Part shown: positions 42,627-51,210 of the stretch, piece by piece | Layout: every line of letters begins with the position of its first letter | Numbering within the stretch: position 1 is the first letter of the stretch | Source: CAZSVE01 sp964610175 | Lineage (GTDB): Bacteria > Pseudomonadota > Gammaproteobacteria > HK1 | Length of the DNA stretch: 64,000 nucleotides | Assembly: GCA_964610175.1 (NCBI GenBank) | Contig: CAZSVE010000004.1 | Coordinates: 3,110-67,109 of the forward strand | Direction of reading: 5' to 3' | Notes under the pieces: model-generated | The model's input: the letters and a program-made list of their open reading frames with translations, nothing else | Told to the model about the DNA's origin: nothing | The model's database searches: none | Position numbers and translations under genes: made by a program

Positions 42627-44002
42627 GTATTTATATCGATGTCGTGCGCCAATCGTTCCGCTTTTCCGAGATAGGTAGAGGGTGTCATCGATAGTAGTCG
42701 CTTTCGTTCTGCTTCCGGCAGTTCGAGTCTTCGGATAAACTCGTGAATCGATGTTCGGTCAACAGACTGCCCACGCGTCAATTCCTTGAGCCGTTCGTAA
42801 GGCTTCTCGATACCATGGCGGCGCATGATCGTTTGAATGGGTTCGGCAAGCAACTCCCATGCATTTTCCATGTCACCGTTCATCGCGGTCGGATCGGCTT
42901 CCAGTTTTCCAAGTCCCTTGAGGCAGGATTGATACGCGATCATGGAGTGGGCAATGCCTACGCCGAGATTGCGCAACACCGTGGAATCGGTCAGATCCCG
43001 TTGCCAGCGAGAAATGGGCAATTTGTCCGATAGGTGGTGGAATATGGCATTGGCCATTCCAAGATTCCCCTCCGCATTTTCGAAGTCGATGGGATTGATC
43101 TTGTGAGGCATGGTGGATGAACCAATCTCGCCGGGATCGGTCCTCTGCGTGAAGTAACCAAGGGAGATATACCCCCAAATATCTCGGCAAAAGTCTATTA
43201 GCACGGTATTGAAGCGTGCCAGGGCGTGGAATAATTCGGCGATGTAGTCGTGGGGTTCGATTTGGGCGGTATAAGGGTTCCAGTCGAGACCGAGCTCGTG
43301 TACGAACTTCTCTGAAATCGAGTGCCAGTCGGTATCTGGATAGGCTGCCAAGTGTGCATTGTAGTTTCCTACCGCGCCGTTCATCTTGCCGAGGATGGAT
43401 ACCGTGGCTAGTTGTTCTCTCTGGCGCTGCAACCGATATAGAAAATTGGCGATTTCCTTGCCGATGGTTGTGGGCGATGCAGGTTGTCCATGGGTCCTGG
43501 CCAGCATGGAGTGAGCCGCATGTTTTCGGGCCAAATGCTGGAGCAGGCTTATGATTTCATCCATAAGTGGGATGAGTAACCGACTTCTGGCTTCCCGAAG
43601 TATCAGTGCATAGGCAAGATTGCTTATATCTTCCGAGGTGCAGGCGAAGTGAATAAATTCCTGCACTTGTTCCAATTCCCCATTACCTGCAATGCGTTCC
43701 TTGAGAAAATACTCGACGGCTTTGACATCGTGATTTGTTATGCGTTCGATATCCTTGACGCGCTCGGCGTCATCAGGACGGAAATTTACGATGATCTCCT
43801 CCAAATCCCTCATGGCATGCGCACCAAAGGGCGATATCTCTGGGATAGCGGTGTGATTTGCCAAATATTGTAACCATCGAATCTCCACAATAACGCGATG
43901 TCGAATCAAGCCGAATTCGCTGAAGAGAGGTTGCAGTTCAATCGTTTTCTCGCCGTAGCGACCATCTATGGGGGATACTGCGGTAAGACGGGATAGTTCC
44001 AT
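42623..44002 (-). CDS. purB: Adenylosuccinate lyase
   Basis: Cleaves SAICAR and adenylosuccinate, releasing fumarate, in purine synthesis. The start at 44002 (MELSRLTAVSPIDGRYGEKT) has GGAG eight bases before it and matches family N termini; the product is 459 residues. Diagnostic blocks are AVEYFLKERI, HFACTSEDISNLAYAL, ARTHGQPASPTTIGKE (catalytic His) and the mobile signature loop GSSTMPHKINPIDFENAEGN with the catalytic Ser. The C-terminal tail YLGKAERLAHDIDINT ends at the usual length, and its TAG lies exactly at a truncated CTAG repeat. mnmA/hflD are not adjacent. Confidence 0.97.
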   Translation of the reverse strand: MELSRLTAVSPIDGRYGEKTIELQPLFSEFGLIRHRVIVEIRWLQYLANHTAIPEISPFGAHAMRDLEEIIVNFRPDDAERVKDIERITNHDVKAVEYFLKERIAGNGELEQVQEFIHFACTSEDISNLAYALILREARSRLLIPLMDEIISLLQHLARKHAAHSMLARTHGQPASPTTIGKEIANFLYRLQRQREQLATVSILGKMNGAVGNYNAHLAAYPDTDWHSISEKFVHELGLDWNPYTAQIEPHDYIAELFHALARFNTVLIDFCRDIWGYISLGYFTQRTDPGEIGSSTMPHKINPIDFENAEGNLGMANAIFHHLSDKLPISRWQRDLTDSTVLRNLGVGIAHSMIAYQSCLKGLGKLEADPTAMNGDMENAWELLAEPIQTIMRRHGIEKPYERLKELTRGQSVDRTSIHEFIRRLELPEAERKRLLSMTPSTYLGKAERLAHDIDINT

Positions 44003-44333
44003 AGGGGCTCCATTTATTTTTGGCAATCGACTATATCCACATTGGGATGTCATGGGGTTCTTGCGGATAAGCTCTAGATGCAGCATTTTTCCTACACTTT
44101 TTTCAACGGATCGATGCACACAAGTCGGCGGAAGGAACTTCGATATCATCGACTGCCAATGAGAGCACCGCAATACTGTCACAAATATTCACATTCCGAA
44201 GCACATGGGTGGAATTGCCAAATGGAGATGGCCAGGAGCCTCGTAACCAATTTTCAGCCAATAGGTTGAAATCATCTTATCCACTCTACAGTAAAACTAG
44301 GCTCATTATCCCCTTGGGGATCTAAGAAGAATA
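44003..44333. other. Intergenic region upstream of purB
   Basis: 331 bp. The purB promoter should lie here. I see no repeat and no clear operator such as a PurR box. Confidence 0.5.
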
Positions 44334-44891
44334 TCATACCCAGTCGATTATCCGATGCACCGGTAAAACAGAGTCTTCGATGGTTTTTCCAAAATCGGCA
44401 TTACCCACCCATACGTTGAATCGAATATCCATGCTTTCCCCAGCATTATCCACGAATACCTGTATGGTATTCCCTGTTTCCTCTCTGGCTTTTTTACCGT
44501 CTAACAACCAGGTAATCCGATTTGGGGTCCACTCGAACGTATAGAGATGGAAGTCTTCGCATAAATTACTTTGCGCATCTACCCAGATGAATTGGTCAGT
44601 TTTATCGGCACCCAATCCAAAATGAGCGTTTGTGGCGAAGCTGTTGCAATTATCCGTGATTTTCTCGAAATCCAGTTCGTTCCAATAAACGGTTTCAGAT
44701 GGAAATTCGGTTTCCATAAAAAAACTGGAAATGACGTTATTTCCTTGAGCAACTTGTATATTGGCTCCGAATTTACCGGTTCGATACGCAGTCTTCGTGT
44801 ATAGTCCGGTCCTGGACACACATAAGCCTGCTTCAGGAAATAGAGTCGCACCAATAAATAATAATAGTAAGAATAAGGTTCTTTCCGTTAT
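44334..44891 (-). pseudogene. GH16-family glucanase-like gene without a normal start codon
   Basis: A glycoside-hydrolase family 16 jelly-roll protein. Visible blocks are SRTGLYTKTAYRTGKFGA, NVISSFFMETEFPSETVY, the catalytic ExDxxE-type motif in WNELDFEKIT, and FHLYTFEWTPNRITWLLDGK. The end is HRIIDWV. In frame upstream lies a typical signal peptide (TERTLFLLLLFIGATLFP), but its first codon is ATA (44889-44891), preceded by a good AAGGAAG site. No ATG, GTG or TTG precedes the signal. A GTG at 44819 would give 161 residues without export. The N-terminal strands of the fold are also missing. Either ATA is used or the gene was lost by an ATG-to-ATA change. Confidence 0.7.
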
Positions 44892-45046
44892 TTACTTCCT
44901 TGGAGATGGTTTTTGTGGAGGTTACTTTAATGGCGACAAACTGATTTCTGGTGCGAAGTCATAAGTTTGCCGGTTTAAAGCACTGAAGGCGGTTGCTGTG
45001 CGCGGAATCGAGGTGTTCGATCCGAAGCATTCCAAATAATTATACT

Positions 45047-45158
45047 CTAGCGAAACTTCGCCTTGGACCGATGAAACATCATTTAGGCTATTATGTAGAG
45101 AAAGTTGGCGTCTTGTAAAATTCGACTTATTTGCGAAGATGAATGGAAAACAAACAAA
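45047..45158 (+). repeat. CTAG repeat, full copy
   Basis: Starts CTAGCGAAACTTCGCC, ends ATGGAAAACAAACAAACC. In the 348-bp gap between the GH16-like gene and the H-NS-like gene, which otherwise holds nothing I can name. Confidence 0.85.
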
Positions 45159-45239
45159 CCTCCATGCTGGACCAGGAATAAGCTTGTGGAATAGCTCATT
45201 TTACGATTAGGTCTATTGGTGGTTTCTATTTGGTTGAAT

Positions 45240-45560
45240 TCAACCGATGAGAAGATCTTCCAACGTTTTTCCCTGTTCCAGAAGATCGGTCATCCAGCGT
45301 GGTTGTCTACCTCGCCCGGACCATTTCTGATCCGGGTTATCCGGATTCCGGTATTTTGGAGCGACATGGCCTTTTTTGATAAGATCGGTGTTACCGAACA
45401 CCTCTTCTACCGAGAAACCTTTTTCCAGAATCATCTGCCGGATTTCCTGGAGTAGTTGTTGCTTTTCCTCTTTTTTCCTGACCTCGATGGACGTATCCAA
45501 TTCGCCCCGAAGTTCGATCAGATCCGTGAAACTCACGTTAGAAAGATCTAATTTGGACAT
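45240..45560 (-). CDS. H-NS-family nucleoid protein
   Basis: DNA-binding protein of 106 residues that silences AT-rich DNA. The start at 45560 (MSKLDLSNVSFTDLIELRGE) has GGAG six bases before it. The N-terminal half is a coiled-coil oligomerisation region (LDTSIEVRKKEEKQQLLQEI). The C-terminal domain has PKYRNPDNPDQKWSGRGRQP followed by RWM, the AT-hook-like loop of H-NS. It is of the short H-NS type found in beta- and gammaproteobacteria. A CTAG repeat ends just upstream of it. It could limit expression of the AT-rich patches in this window; this is inference. Confidence 0.9.
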   Translation of the reverse strand: MSKLDLSNVSFTDLIELRGELDTSIEVRKKEEKQQLLQEIRQMILEKGFSVEEVFGNTDLIKKGHVAPKYRNPDNPDQKWSGRGRQPRWMTDLLEQGKTLEDLLIG

Positions 45561-45581
45561 TTCTTTCTCCGATTTCATTAT

Positions 45582-45687
45582 TGTTTATTTTCCGCTCAGC
45601 TTCGCTGATGAGTCAGGTTTTACAAGCACCAATTTTTCTTTACCAATGCCAAATCATGCCTTGTCGGTTCGAAGCGAAGCTTCGCTA
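45582..45687 (-). repeat. CTAG repeat, full copy
   Basis: Plus-strand reading TTTATTTTCCGCTCAGCTTC to GAAGCTTCGCTAG. Upstream of the H-NS-like gene and co-directional with it. Confidence 0.9.
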
Positions 45688-45923
45688 GGAATATAGTTTA
45701 TCCCACCCCGCTAAGATTCTGCATGAGGTTTCTCAAAAATACAACGACAAGAAATCATAGGAAATCCTTATCATTTACTGGTATTCCAATAGACATAAAA
45801 TCGGATATTCTTTATTGATTTTGATAATATCACCGAAAAGGGGATATAACCAATATCGACCGAGGTAATATTTATTGACGACGCTTGCCGAGTGGTGTTT
45901 CGATAAAGAGTAGCTTATCATGG

Positions 45924-46033
45924 CTAGCGAAGCTTTGCCTCGAACCGATGAAGCATTGTTTGGTATTAGTAGAGTAAAATTAGCGTTTTGTAAAACCTGG
46001 CTCATTTATGAAGATGAGCGGGAAATAAACAAA
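45924..46033 (+). repeat. CTAG repeat, full copy
   Basis: Starts CTAGCGAAGCTTTGCC, ends GCGGGAAATAAACAAA 25 bp before the copper chaperone start. Confidence 0.92.
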
Positions 46034-46057
46034 ATATTCTCATAGGGTAAATTGCAA

Positions 46058-46546
46058 ATGCGTACGATAGTCATCTCCTTATTGCTGGTCGTATGGACAG
46101 CGACTGGATGCACGATGGATCGTTCCGAAGCGGATATAACGATTACCGATCCATGGATAAGGGAGGCACCACCCGGTGCGAACGCCCTGGCGGGATACAT
46201 GTTACTCCGTAACCGTGGCGATACGGATATCAACCTAGTAAATGCCGAAGGCCCGGACTTCGATACGATCATGTTCCATGAAACCATTACACGCTCGGGA
46301 ATGGCAACCATGGTACACCTGGAGCAAATCAGGATTCCGGGACAAAAACAGATTGCCTTTCAACCCGGTGGGGTGCATCTCATGTTGATGCAACCGAAAA
46401 GAAACCTTACGGTTGGTGATGAGTCGACCATTATCCTCACGTTTGCTGGTGGTAAAGAAGTGATCGCGGAATTCAAGGTAAGGAAATCATCTTCGAATCA
46501 CACGACGATTTCGGGCGATTCGAACACCAACAGCAAGCATCACTGA
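46058..46546 (+). CDS. PCu(A)C-family copper chaperone (lipoprotein)
   Basis: Periplasmic chaperone that delivers Cu(I) to the CuA site of cytochrome oxidase. The start at 46058 (MRTIVISLLLVVWTATG) gives a lipoprotein signal with the lipobox TATGC. The mature part has ITDPWIREAPPGANALAGYM and the copper ligands in FHETITRSGMATMVHLEQ and GGVHLMLMQPKR, matching the H-M...M...H-M pattern of the family. A Ser/Asn/His-rich tail (NHTTISGDSNTNSKHH) might add metal binding. aroE follows after 25 bp on the same strand. No sco or coxB gene is near. Confidence 0.93.
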   Translation: MRTIVISLLLVVWTATGCTMDRSEADITITDPWIREAPPGANALAGYMLLRNRGDTDINLVNAEGPDFDTIMFHETITRSGMATMVHLEQIRIPGQKQIAFQPGGVHLMLMQPKRNLTVGDESTIILTFAGGKEVIAEFKVRKSSSNHTTISGDSNTNSKHH

Positions 46547-46571
46547 TCCTTGCGACTCGGAATCATTCCCA

Positions 46572-47411
46572 ATGACTGAGCATTCGACTCCAGATCGCTA
46601 TGGAGTGATGGGACATCCCATTTCGCACAGTAAATCGCCCATTATTCACACGCGGTTTGCGGAACAAACCGGGCAATCTATAACGTATCTCCCCATACAC
46701 GTTCTACCCGGAGATTTCGCGCGGGCGATTGCGGCCTTCCAAGTCGAGGGTGGGAAGGGGGTCAGTGTTACGCTTCCTTTCAAGGAAGATGCCGGAAATC
46801 TGGTCGATACACTTACCCCGCGCGCACAACGTGCAGATGCGGTCAACACCATTTGGTTCGATGAATCGGGGAGAAAACACGGAGATAACACCGATGGTAT
46901 CGGGTTAATCCGTGACCTCAAGGAAAATCGAAAAATACCCGTAACGAAGCGGCGGGTGTTGCTTCTCGGAGCCGGTGGTGCCGCCAGAGGTGTCGTTGGG
47001 CCGCTGCTGGATGAAGGCCCCTGGGAACTCGTCATCGCCAATCGCACACCGGAAAAAGCCGAAAAGCTGGCCAAGCGATTTGCTCGACACGGGCCTGTCA
47101 GGGGATGTGGCCTGATCGACTTGGGCTCGACATCCTTCGATCTCATCATCAATGCCACTTCCGCCAGCCTTACCGGAGAAGTACCGGCTATCGCGGATAC
47201 GGTTTTGTGCCCACGGGGATGGTGTTATGACCTGATGTACGATGCAAGCCAGTCCACCCCATTCGTTCGTTGGGGGGAACGACACGGTGCATCCCAATCC
47301 GTGGATGGTCTAGGGATGTTGGTCGAACAGGCCGCCGAGGCGTTTTATCTTTGGCGAGGAGTACGACCCCATACATCTCCCGTGATCGCCGCTTTGCGCA
47401 ATTCACTATGA
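46572..47411 (+). CDS. aroE: Shikimate dehydrogenase
   Basis: NADPH-dependent reduction of dehydroshikimate in aromatic amino-acid synthesis. The 279-residue chain has the substrate motif GVMGHPISHSKSPIIHTRF, the catalytic Lys in VSVTLPFKEDA and Asp in GDNTDGIGLIRDL. The dinucleotide loop GAGGAARGVVGPLL comes next, followed by NRTPEKAEKLAKRF. The last conserved block is DGLGMLVEQAAEAFYLWRG. The arrangement with a copper chaperone upstream and a small hydrolase downstream is loose (25 and 46 bp gaps) but all three are co-directional. Confidence 0.97.
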   Translation: MTEHSTPDRYGVMGHPISHSKSPIIHTRFAEQTGQSITYLPIHVLPGDFARAIAAFQVEGGKGVSVTLPFKEDAGNLVDTLTPRAQRADAVNTIWFDESGRKHGDNTDGIGLIRDLKENRKIPVTKRRVLLLGAGGAARGVVGPLLDEGPWELVIANRTPEKAEKLAKRFARHGPVRGCGLIDLGSTSFDLIINATSASLTGEVPAIADTVLCPRGWCYDLMYDASQSTPFVRWGERHGASQSVDGLGMLVEQAAEAFYLWRGVRPHTSPVIAALRNSL

Positions 47412-47457
47412 TGGAAATAGCAATTACACCCCGACCCCATCTATCGACCCAATCACT

Positions 47458-48030
47458 ATGAATCCTTCAATGCCACGTAACATCGTTTACTTTTCCCATG
47501 GACAAGAAAGCGGCCCTTGGGGAACGAAGATCCAGTACCTCGCCGAAATCGCTCGACGTCGGGGATTTTACGTCGAAAGCCCCGACTACTCGGATATCCC
47601 GGATCCGGAAAATCGTGTGGAGAGATTACTCGATCTGGTTCCCAGGGATGCCGATAACCTCGTTTTGGTGGGTTCGAGCGCTGGTGGTTATGTGTCGGCC
47701 GTTGCCTCCGAGACATTGAATCCGACTGGGCTGTTCCTATTGGCCCCAGCTGTCCTGATCCGCGGTTTCGGTACCCGAAATCCTCAGCCACGGGCGAATC
47801 ATCGATGGATAGTACATGGCTGGAACGACGATGTCGTGTCGGCAGGGAGTGTAATATGCTTTGGGGAGCAACATAAAATGCGCTTGCACATGCTGGATGG
47901 CGATCACCGCCTAATCGATGTCCTCCCTTCGGTGGGTGCATTATTCGATCTATTTCTCCATGAGATTTTGGCGTCGGCAGAGAATGCTGAAATAGGGAAT
48001 TCGGCACCGAAACCAATCCATCCCAATTGA
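47458..48030 (+). CDS. Small alpha/beta hydrolase
   Basis: Hydrolase of 190 residues. The opening IVYFSHGQESGPWGTKIQYL gives an oxyanion region, the nucleophile Ser is in LVGSSAGGYVS, and a late WNDDVVSAGSV and GDHRL give Asp and His candidates for the triad. Size and motifs fit the YqiA/RBBP9-like small esterase group. The substrate is unknown. It lies 46 bp after aroE and may be in the same transcript. A start at 47470 (MPRNIVYFSH) is equally possible. Confidence 0.85.
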   Translation: MNPSMPRNIVYFSHGQESGPWGTKIQYLAEIARRRGFYVESPDYSDIPDPENRVERLLDLVPRDADNLVLVGSSAGGYVSAVASETLNPTGLFLLAPAVLIRGFGTRNPQPRANHRWIVHGWNDDVVSAGSVICFGEQHKMRLHMLDGDHRLIDVLPSVGALFDLFLHEILASAENAEIGNSAPKPIHPN

Positions 48031-48454
48031 CGATAATTCAAAAAAAACAACTCACGTTGAACTTCATCACCCCCGAAGATGTAAAGATTTCTTGCTGAGA
48101 TTGGATGATCTGTGCCTTGTCATCCCGAAGCAAAACAAGGGAGTTCGTGAATATTTTGCTGTGAATATTTTTCTGGCAGAATTTCCATGGCAACATGCAG
48201 CGCAACAGGATTGGAAATAAATTTGCTCATGATTTTTTCCGACGACCTTGGAAAGACACCCGTACAAGGATATTCCGGTAGCGTCATTACCGACCCTTTT
48301 TCCTGTCCGCCATCTGCCTTTCATTCCGCTGACGCAATAATCCCATGGATGGATGCTCGAAGATTGTCAGCTCCCCCTGTTCGATCCCCATTCCTTCCTG
48401 GCCTTTACCGATTACTGGTGACATAAACACATCGACTTAGGAACAAAACCTGAC
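48031..48454. other. Intergenic region before FAH-family gene
   Basis: 424 bp. I see no convincing gene and no repeat copy; short frames here lack motifs or a good ribosome-binding site. Confidence 0.5.
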
Positions 48455-49471
48455 ATGAAACTGGTCACACTCATAAAGAAAGACGACCCCAACAGTACGC
48501 AGCACATTGGTGTATTGCTGGACAACGGACAACGCATTGCCATCTTGCAGGCAGGTATCGAGGCCATGACAGGCTCCTCTTCGCCATTTTTCATCGACAT
48601 GCTGGCATTCTTGCGGGGAGACACAGCCGCACGGGATGAAGCCCATGCCGTGGTCGAATACATCACGGGCCAATATCCGCCCGACAGCATCGTGGCATCC
48701 GATAGCGTGACACTGCTCGCGCCGGTGCCCCGCCCGGAATCCATTCGCGACTACATGGGATTCGAACAGCATATCATCAACTGCATTCGCGCCGCGGGCC
48801 TCAAGAGACTGGCCCCATTCGACGAATGGGTGGAAAAGAACTTTGGACGAAAAAGATCCATTGCCTACCGTCTCAACAAGGCCTGGTACGATCGCCCTAT
48901 CTATTACAAAGGCAATCGGTTCTCCGTCGTCGGATCGGATGCGCCGGTGCACATGCCGGCATATACCAAAAAGCTCGACTATGAGTTGGAATGGGGCATC
49001 TTCACCGGGAAATCGGGCGTCGATATTCCGAAAGAACAGGCCTTTCAATATATCGGTGGCTATACCATATTCAACGATTTCTCGGCCCGCGATATTCAGA
49101 TGGAAGAAATGGCTGGACGCCTCGGTCCAACCAAAGGAAAAGACTTCGACACCGGCAACACTATGGGGCCCTGTTTGGTTACACCCGATGAAATACCCGA
49201 TCCTTACGACCTGACCATGGTCGCCCGTGTCAATGGAGAAGAATGGTCACGCGGAACCACCGCCGATACCACGTGGACCTTCGAGGATATCATTGCCTAT
49301 GTTTCCCAATCCGAGACGATCCATCCGGGCGAATTCTTCGGTTCCGGCACTTGTTCCGGGGCGCAGGGACGCGGTTGCGGCCTGGAAATGGGGAAATTTC
49401 TCAAAGTGGGCGATGTAATCGAACTCGAAGTGGAAAAAATAGGGATACTGCGTAATCGCATCGAAGAATAA
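48455..49471 (+). CDS. Fumarylacetoacetate hydrolase family protein
   Basis: Metal-dependent C-C hydrolase or decarboxylase of 338 residues. The N-terminal part is the small cap domain; the catalytic fold begins near LLAPVPRPESIRDYMGFEQH. Metal ligands are recognisable in DYELEWGIFTGKSG (Glu/Glu) and in NDFSARDIQ (Asp). The family Lys is in GPTKGKDFDTGNTMGPC. The C terminus has PGEFFGSGTCSGAQGRGCG and LKVGDVIELEVEKIG. Its substrate cannot be set: members act in tyrosine, homoprotocatechuate and other aromatic breakdown. Convergent with an enoyl-CoA hydratase gene. Confidence 0.92.
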   Translation: MKLVTLIKKDDPNSTQHIGVLLDNGQRIAILQAGIEAMTGSSSPFFIDMLAFLRGDTAARDEAHAVVEYITGQYPPDSIVASDSVTLLAPVPRPESIRDYMGFEQHIINCIRAAGLKRLAPFDEWVEKNFGRKRSIAYRLNKAWYDRPIYYKGNRFSVVGSDAPVHMPAYTKKLDYELEWGIFTGKSGVDIPKEQAFQYIGGYTIFNDFSARDIQMEEMAGRLGPTKGKDFDTGNTMGPCLVTPDEIPDPYDLTMVARVNGEEWSRGTTADTTWTFEDIIAYVSQSETIHPGEFFGSGTCSGAQGRGCGLEMGKFLKVGDVIELEVEKIGILRNRIEE

Positions 49472-49483
49472 CTGGATATTACC

Positions 49484-49596
49484 TTGCTTATTTCCCGCTC
49501 AGCTTCGCAAATGAGCCGAGTTTTGCAAAGCAATGATTTTTTGCTTTGATTGATACCGAATCACACCTCATCGGTTTCGAGGCGAAGCTTCGCTAG
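49484..49596 (-). repeat. CTAG repeat supplying the enoyl-CoA hydratase stop codon
   Basis: Lies between two convergent genes. CTA at 49593-49595 is the TAG stop of the hydratase on the minus strand. Confidence 0.93.
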
Positions 49597-50387
49597 TCGG
49601 TACTCTTCGCGAATACGGGACGGCGCTTCTCCACAAAGGCGCTGATTGCCTCTCGGTGATCACGGGTGTAAAAGCATTGTTTCTCCAAGGCCAGGCTGGT
49701 ATCCAACACCAGATTGGCGGTGTCTCGGAGGATCTTGTTGATCGATGTCTTGGTGCCGCGAATGGCCTGCGCGGGTCCTTTCGCCAAGCGCTTTGCCAGC
49801 GCCATGGCAGTTGGCATCAAGTCATCATGAGCCACAACTCGGTTCACCAGCCCGATACGTTCGGCCTCCCGGGCATCCACCAGATCCCCTGTCATAAGAA
49901 ACTCCTTGGCACGCGCCGCCCCGATCAGCCATGGCCAGATGACAGCGCCGCCATCCCCTGCCACGACGCCGACCTGCACGTGGGGATCTCCGATGCGGGC
50001 CTTTTCGGAAGCAATGATGATGTCGGAAAAGAGCGCTATCGTCGCACCGAGCCCCGTGGCGAAACCGTTGACTGCCGCGATAATCGGTTGCTCCACTTCC
50101 AGCAAATCGAGGATGATCGATCGTGCTTCTACGAATAATGCATCCAGTTTTTCAGGCGTCATTTGAGAAAACCACTTGATATCCCCACCAGCCGAAAATG
50201 CCTTTCCCCGGCCCGTGATCACCACGGCATTGGTTTTCCGATCCTTCGCGATATCGGTGAACAACCAGGACATTTCCGTGTGGAACTCGCCATTCATGGC
50301 GTTCAATGATTCCGGGCGATTCAACGAGACCACGAGCACGGAACCTTCCCGCGTCATTTCCAGGTATTTGTAACGACTATAATCCAT
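49593..50387 (-). CDS. Enoyl-CoA hydratase/isomerase family protein
   Basis: Crotonase-fold protein of 264 residues. Blocks are LVVSLNRPESLNAMNGEFH, VVITGRGKAFSAGGDIKWF, the oxyanion-hole glycines in VNGFATGLGATIALFSDI, and GDPHVQVGVVAGDGGAVIWP. The last block, with Asp rather than the second catalytic Glu, is common in degradative enoyl-CoA hydratases of the PaaG/CaiD spread. Its mechanism is therefore uncertain. It is distinct in sequence from the crotonase at 9646. The TAG stop is provided by the CTAG repeat. Confidence 0.9.
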   Translation of the reverse strand: MDYSRYKYLEMTREGSVLVVSLNRPESLNAMNGEFHTEMSWLFTDIAKDRKTNAVVITGRGKAFSAGGDIKWFSQMTPEKLDALFVEARSIILDLLEVEQPIIAAVNGFATGLGATIALFSDIIIASEKARIGDPHVQVGVVAGDGGAVIWPWLIGAARAKEFLMTGDLVDAREAERIGLVNRVVAHDDLMPTAMALAKRLAKGPAQAIRGTKTSINKILRDTANLVLDTSLALEKQCFYTRDHREAISAFVEKRRPVFAKSTD

Positions 50388-50807
50388 CCGTATCCCCCTT
50401 GGCTTTTGTAATGTTATCCGTCATTTTCGTGTTCTTTGTATTCCCAATAATGATTACGTGATTTCCCTTCTCATTATCCTTGGCCACAAGGCCAACATAA
50501 TATCCCAATCCCTGAATCGACATCGTCCTCGGGATTGTCGATCATGATAGCGTCGAACCAATGTGGTTCCCTTACCTGGCGACAATGACGCCACACACCG
50601 TCTCAATCAGGCAAGGGATCAATTATTCCGTTTTATTGACAGATCCCAAAGATTCGCCGCCTGAACTTTATCTCTCTCTATCACATCCCATCCTCCGTTC
50701 AGGCTCATCTCTGGATTGGAAAGGATTTACCTCTTCCGAGGCGAATGCGCCGCCGACGGCCTACGAGCCGAGGGTGTTGCACGCCAGGGTGGTATTGTGG
50801 AAACAAA

Positions 50808-50912
50808 GTCACCGGACGGATCGATGAGGCGTGATTTGGTCCTGCTAGACCAAAACCAGCGTTTTGTAGAACTCGACTCATTTGCGAAAATGAGCGGGAA
50901 ATAAACAAATTA
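50808..50912 (+). repeat. CTAG repeat, 5' end altered
   Basis: The CTAG palindrome is replaced by CACCGGACGGATCGATGAGG; the remainder is standard and ends GCGGGAAATAAACAAATT. Confidence 0.85.
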
Positions 50913-51000
50913 CCGATCATTGGCAGGATGCGGAAAATGCCTGCCTCAGTGCTGTTAGCCCTGTCTCGGTGCTTGACCCATCCTCGAAATATCATTAATT

Positions 51001-51108
51001 TGCTTATTTCCCGCTCAGCTTCGCAAATGAGTCGAGTTTTTCGAGCACCAATTTTGCTTTATTCAATGCCAAATCATGCCTTATCGGTTCGAGGCGAAGC
51101 TTCGTTAG
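51001..51108 (-). repeat. CTAG repeat, full copy
   Basis: Plus-strand reading TGCTTATTTCCCGCTCAGCT to GAAGCTTCGTTAG. Inverted relative to the previous copy. Confidence 0.92.
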
Positions 51109-51210
51109 GGTTTTCATCCCGTTCCTGGAACATTGCGGGGCGTTTTTTTGAAATTACGGCTTGTTTTTTATTGGACCGTGGATTTTCACGGTAACTGGAG
51201 AGGTATAGAT

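Larger units (their letters stand above)
50388..51210. other. Intergenic region before ilvI
   Basis: 823 bp with no convincing gene. It holds a CTAG repeat at 50808-50912 (5' end altered) and one at 51001-51108 in the opposite orientation. A 6-bp hairpin CCGTGGATTTTCACGG at 51176-51191 sits just before the ilvI ribosome-binding site. Confidence 0.65.

Noticed and set aside
48187..48426. 79-codon frame before the FAH-family gene
   Set aside because: Poor ribosome-binding site, no motif and composition like non-coding DNA.
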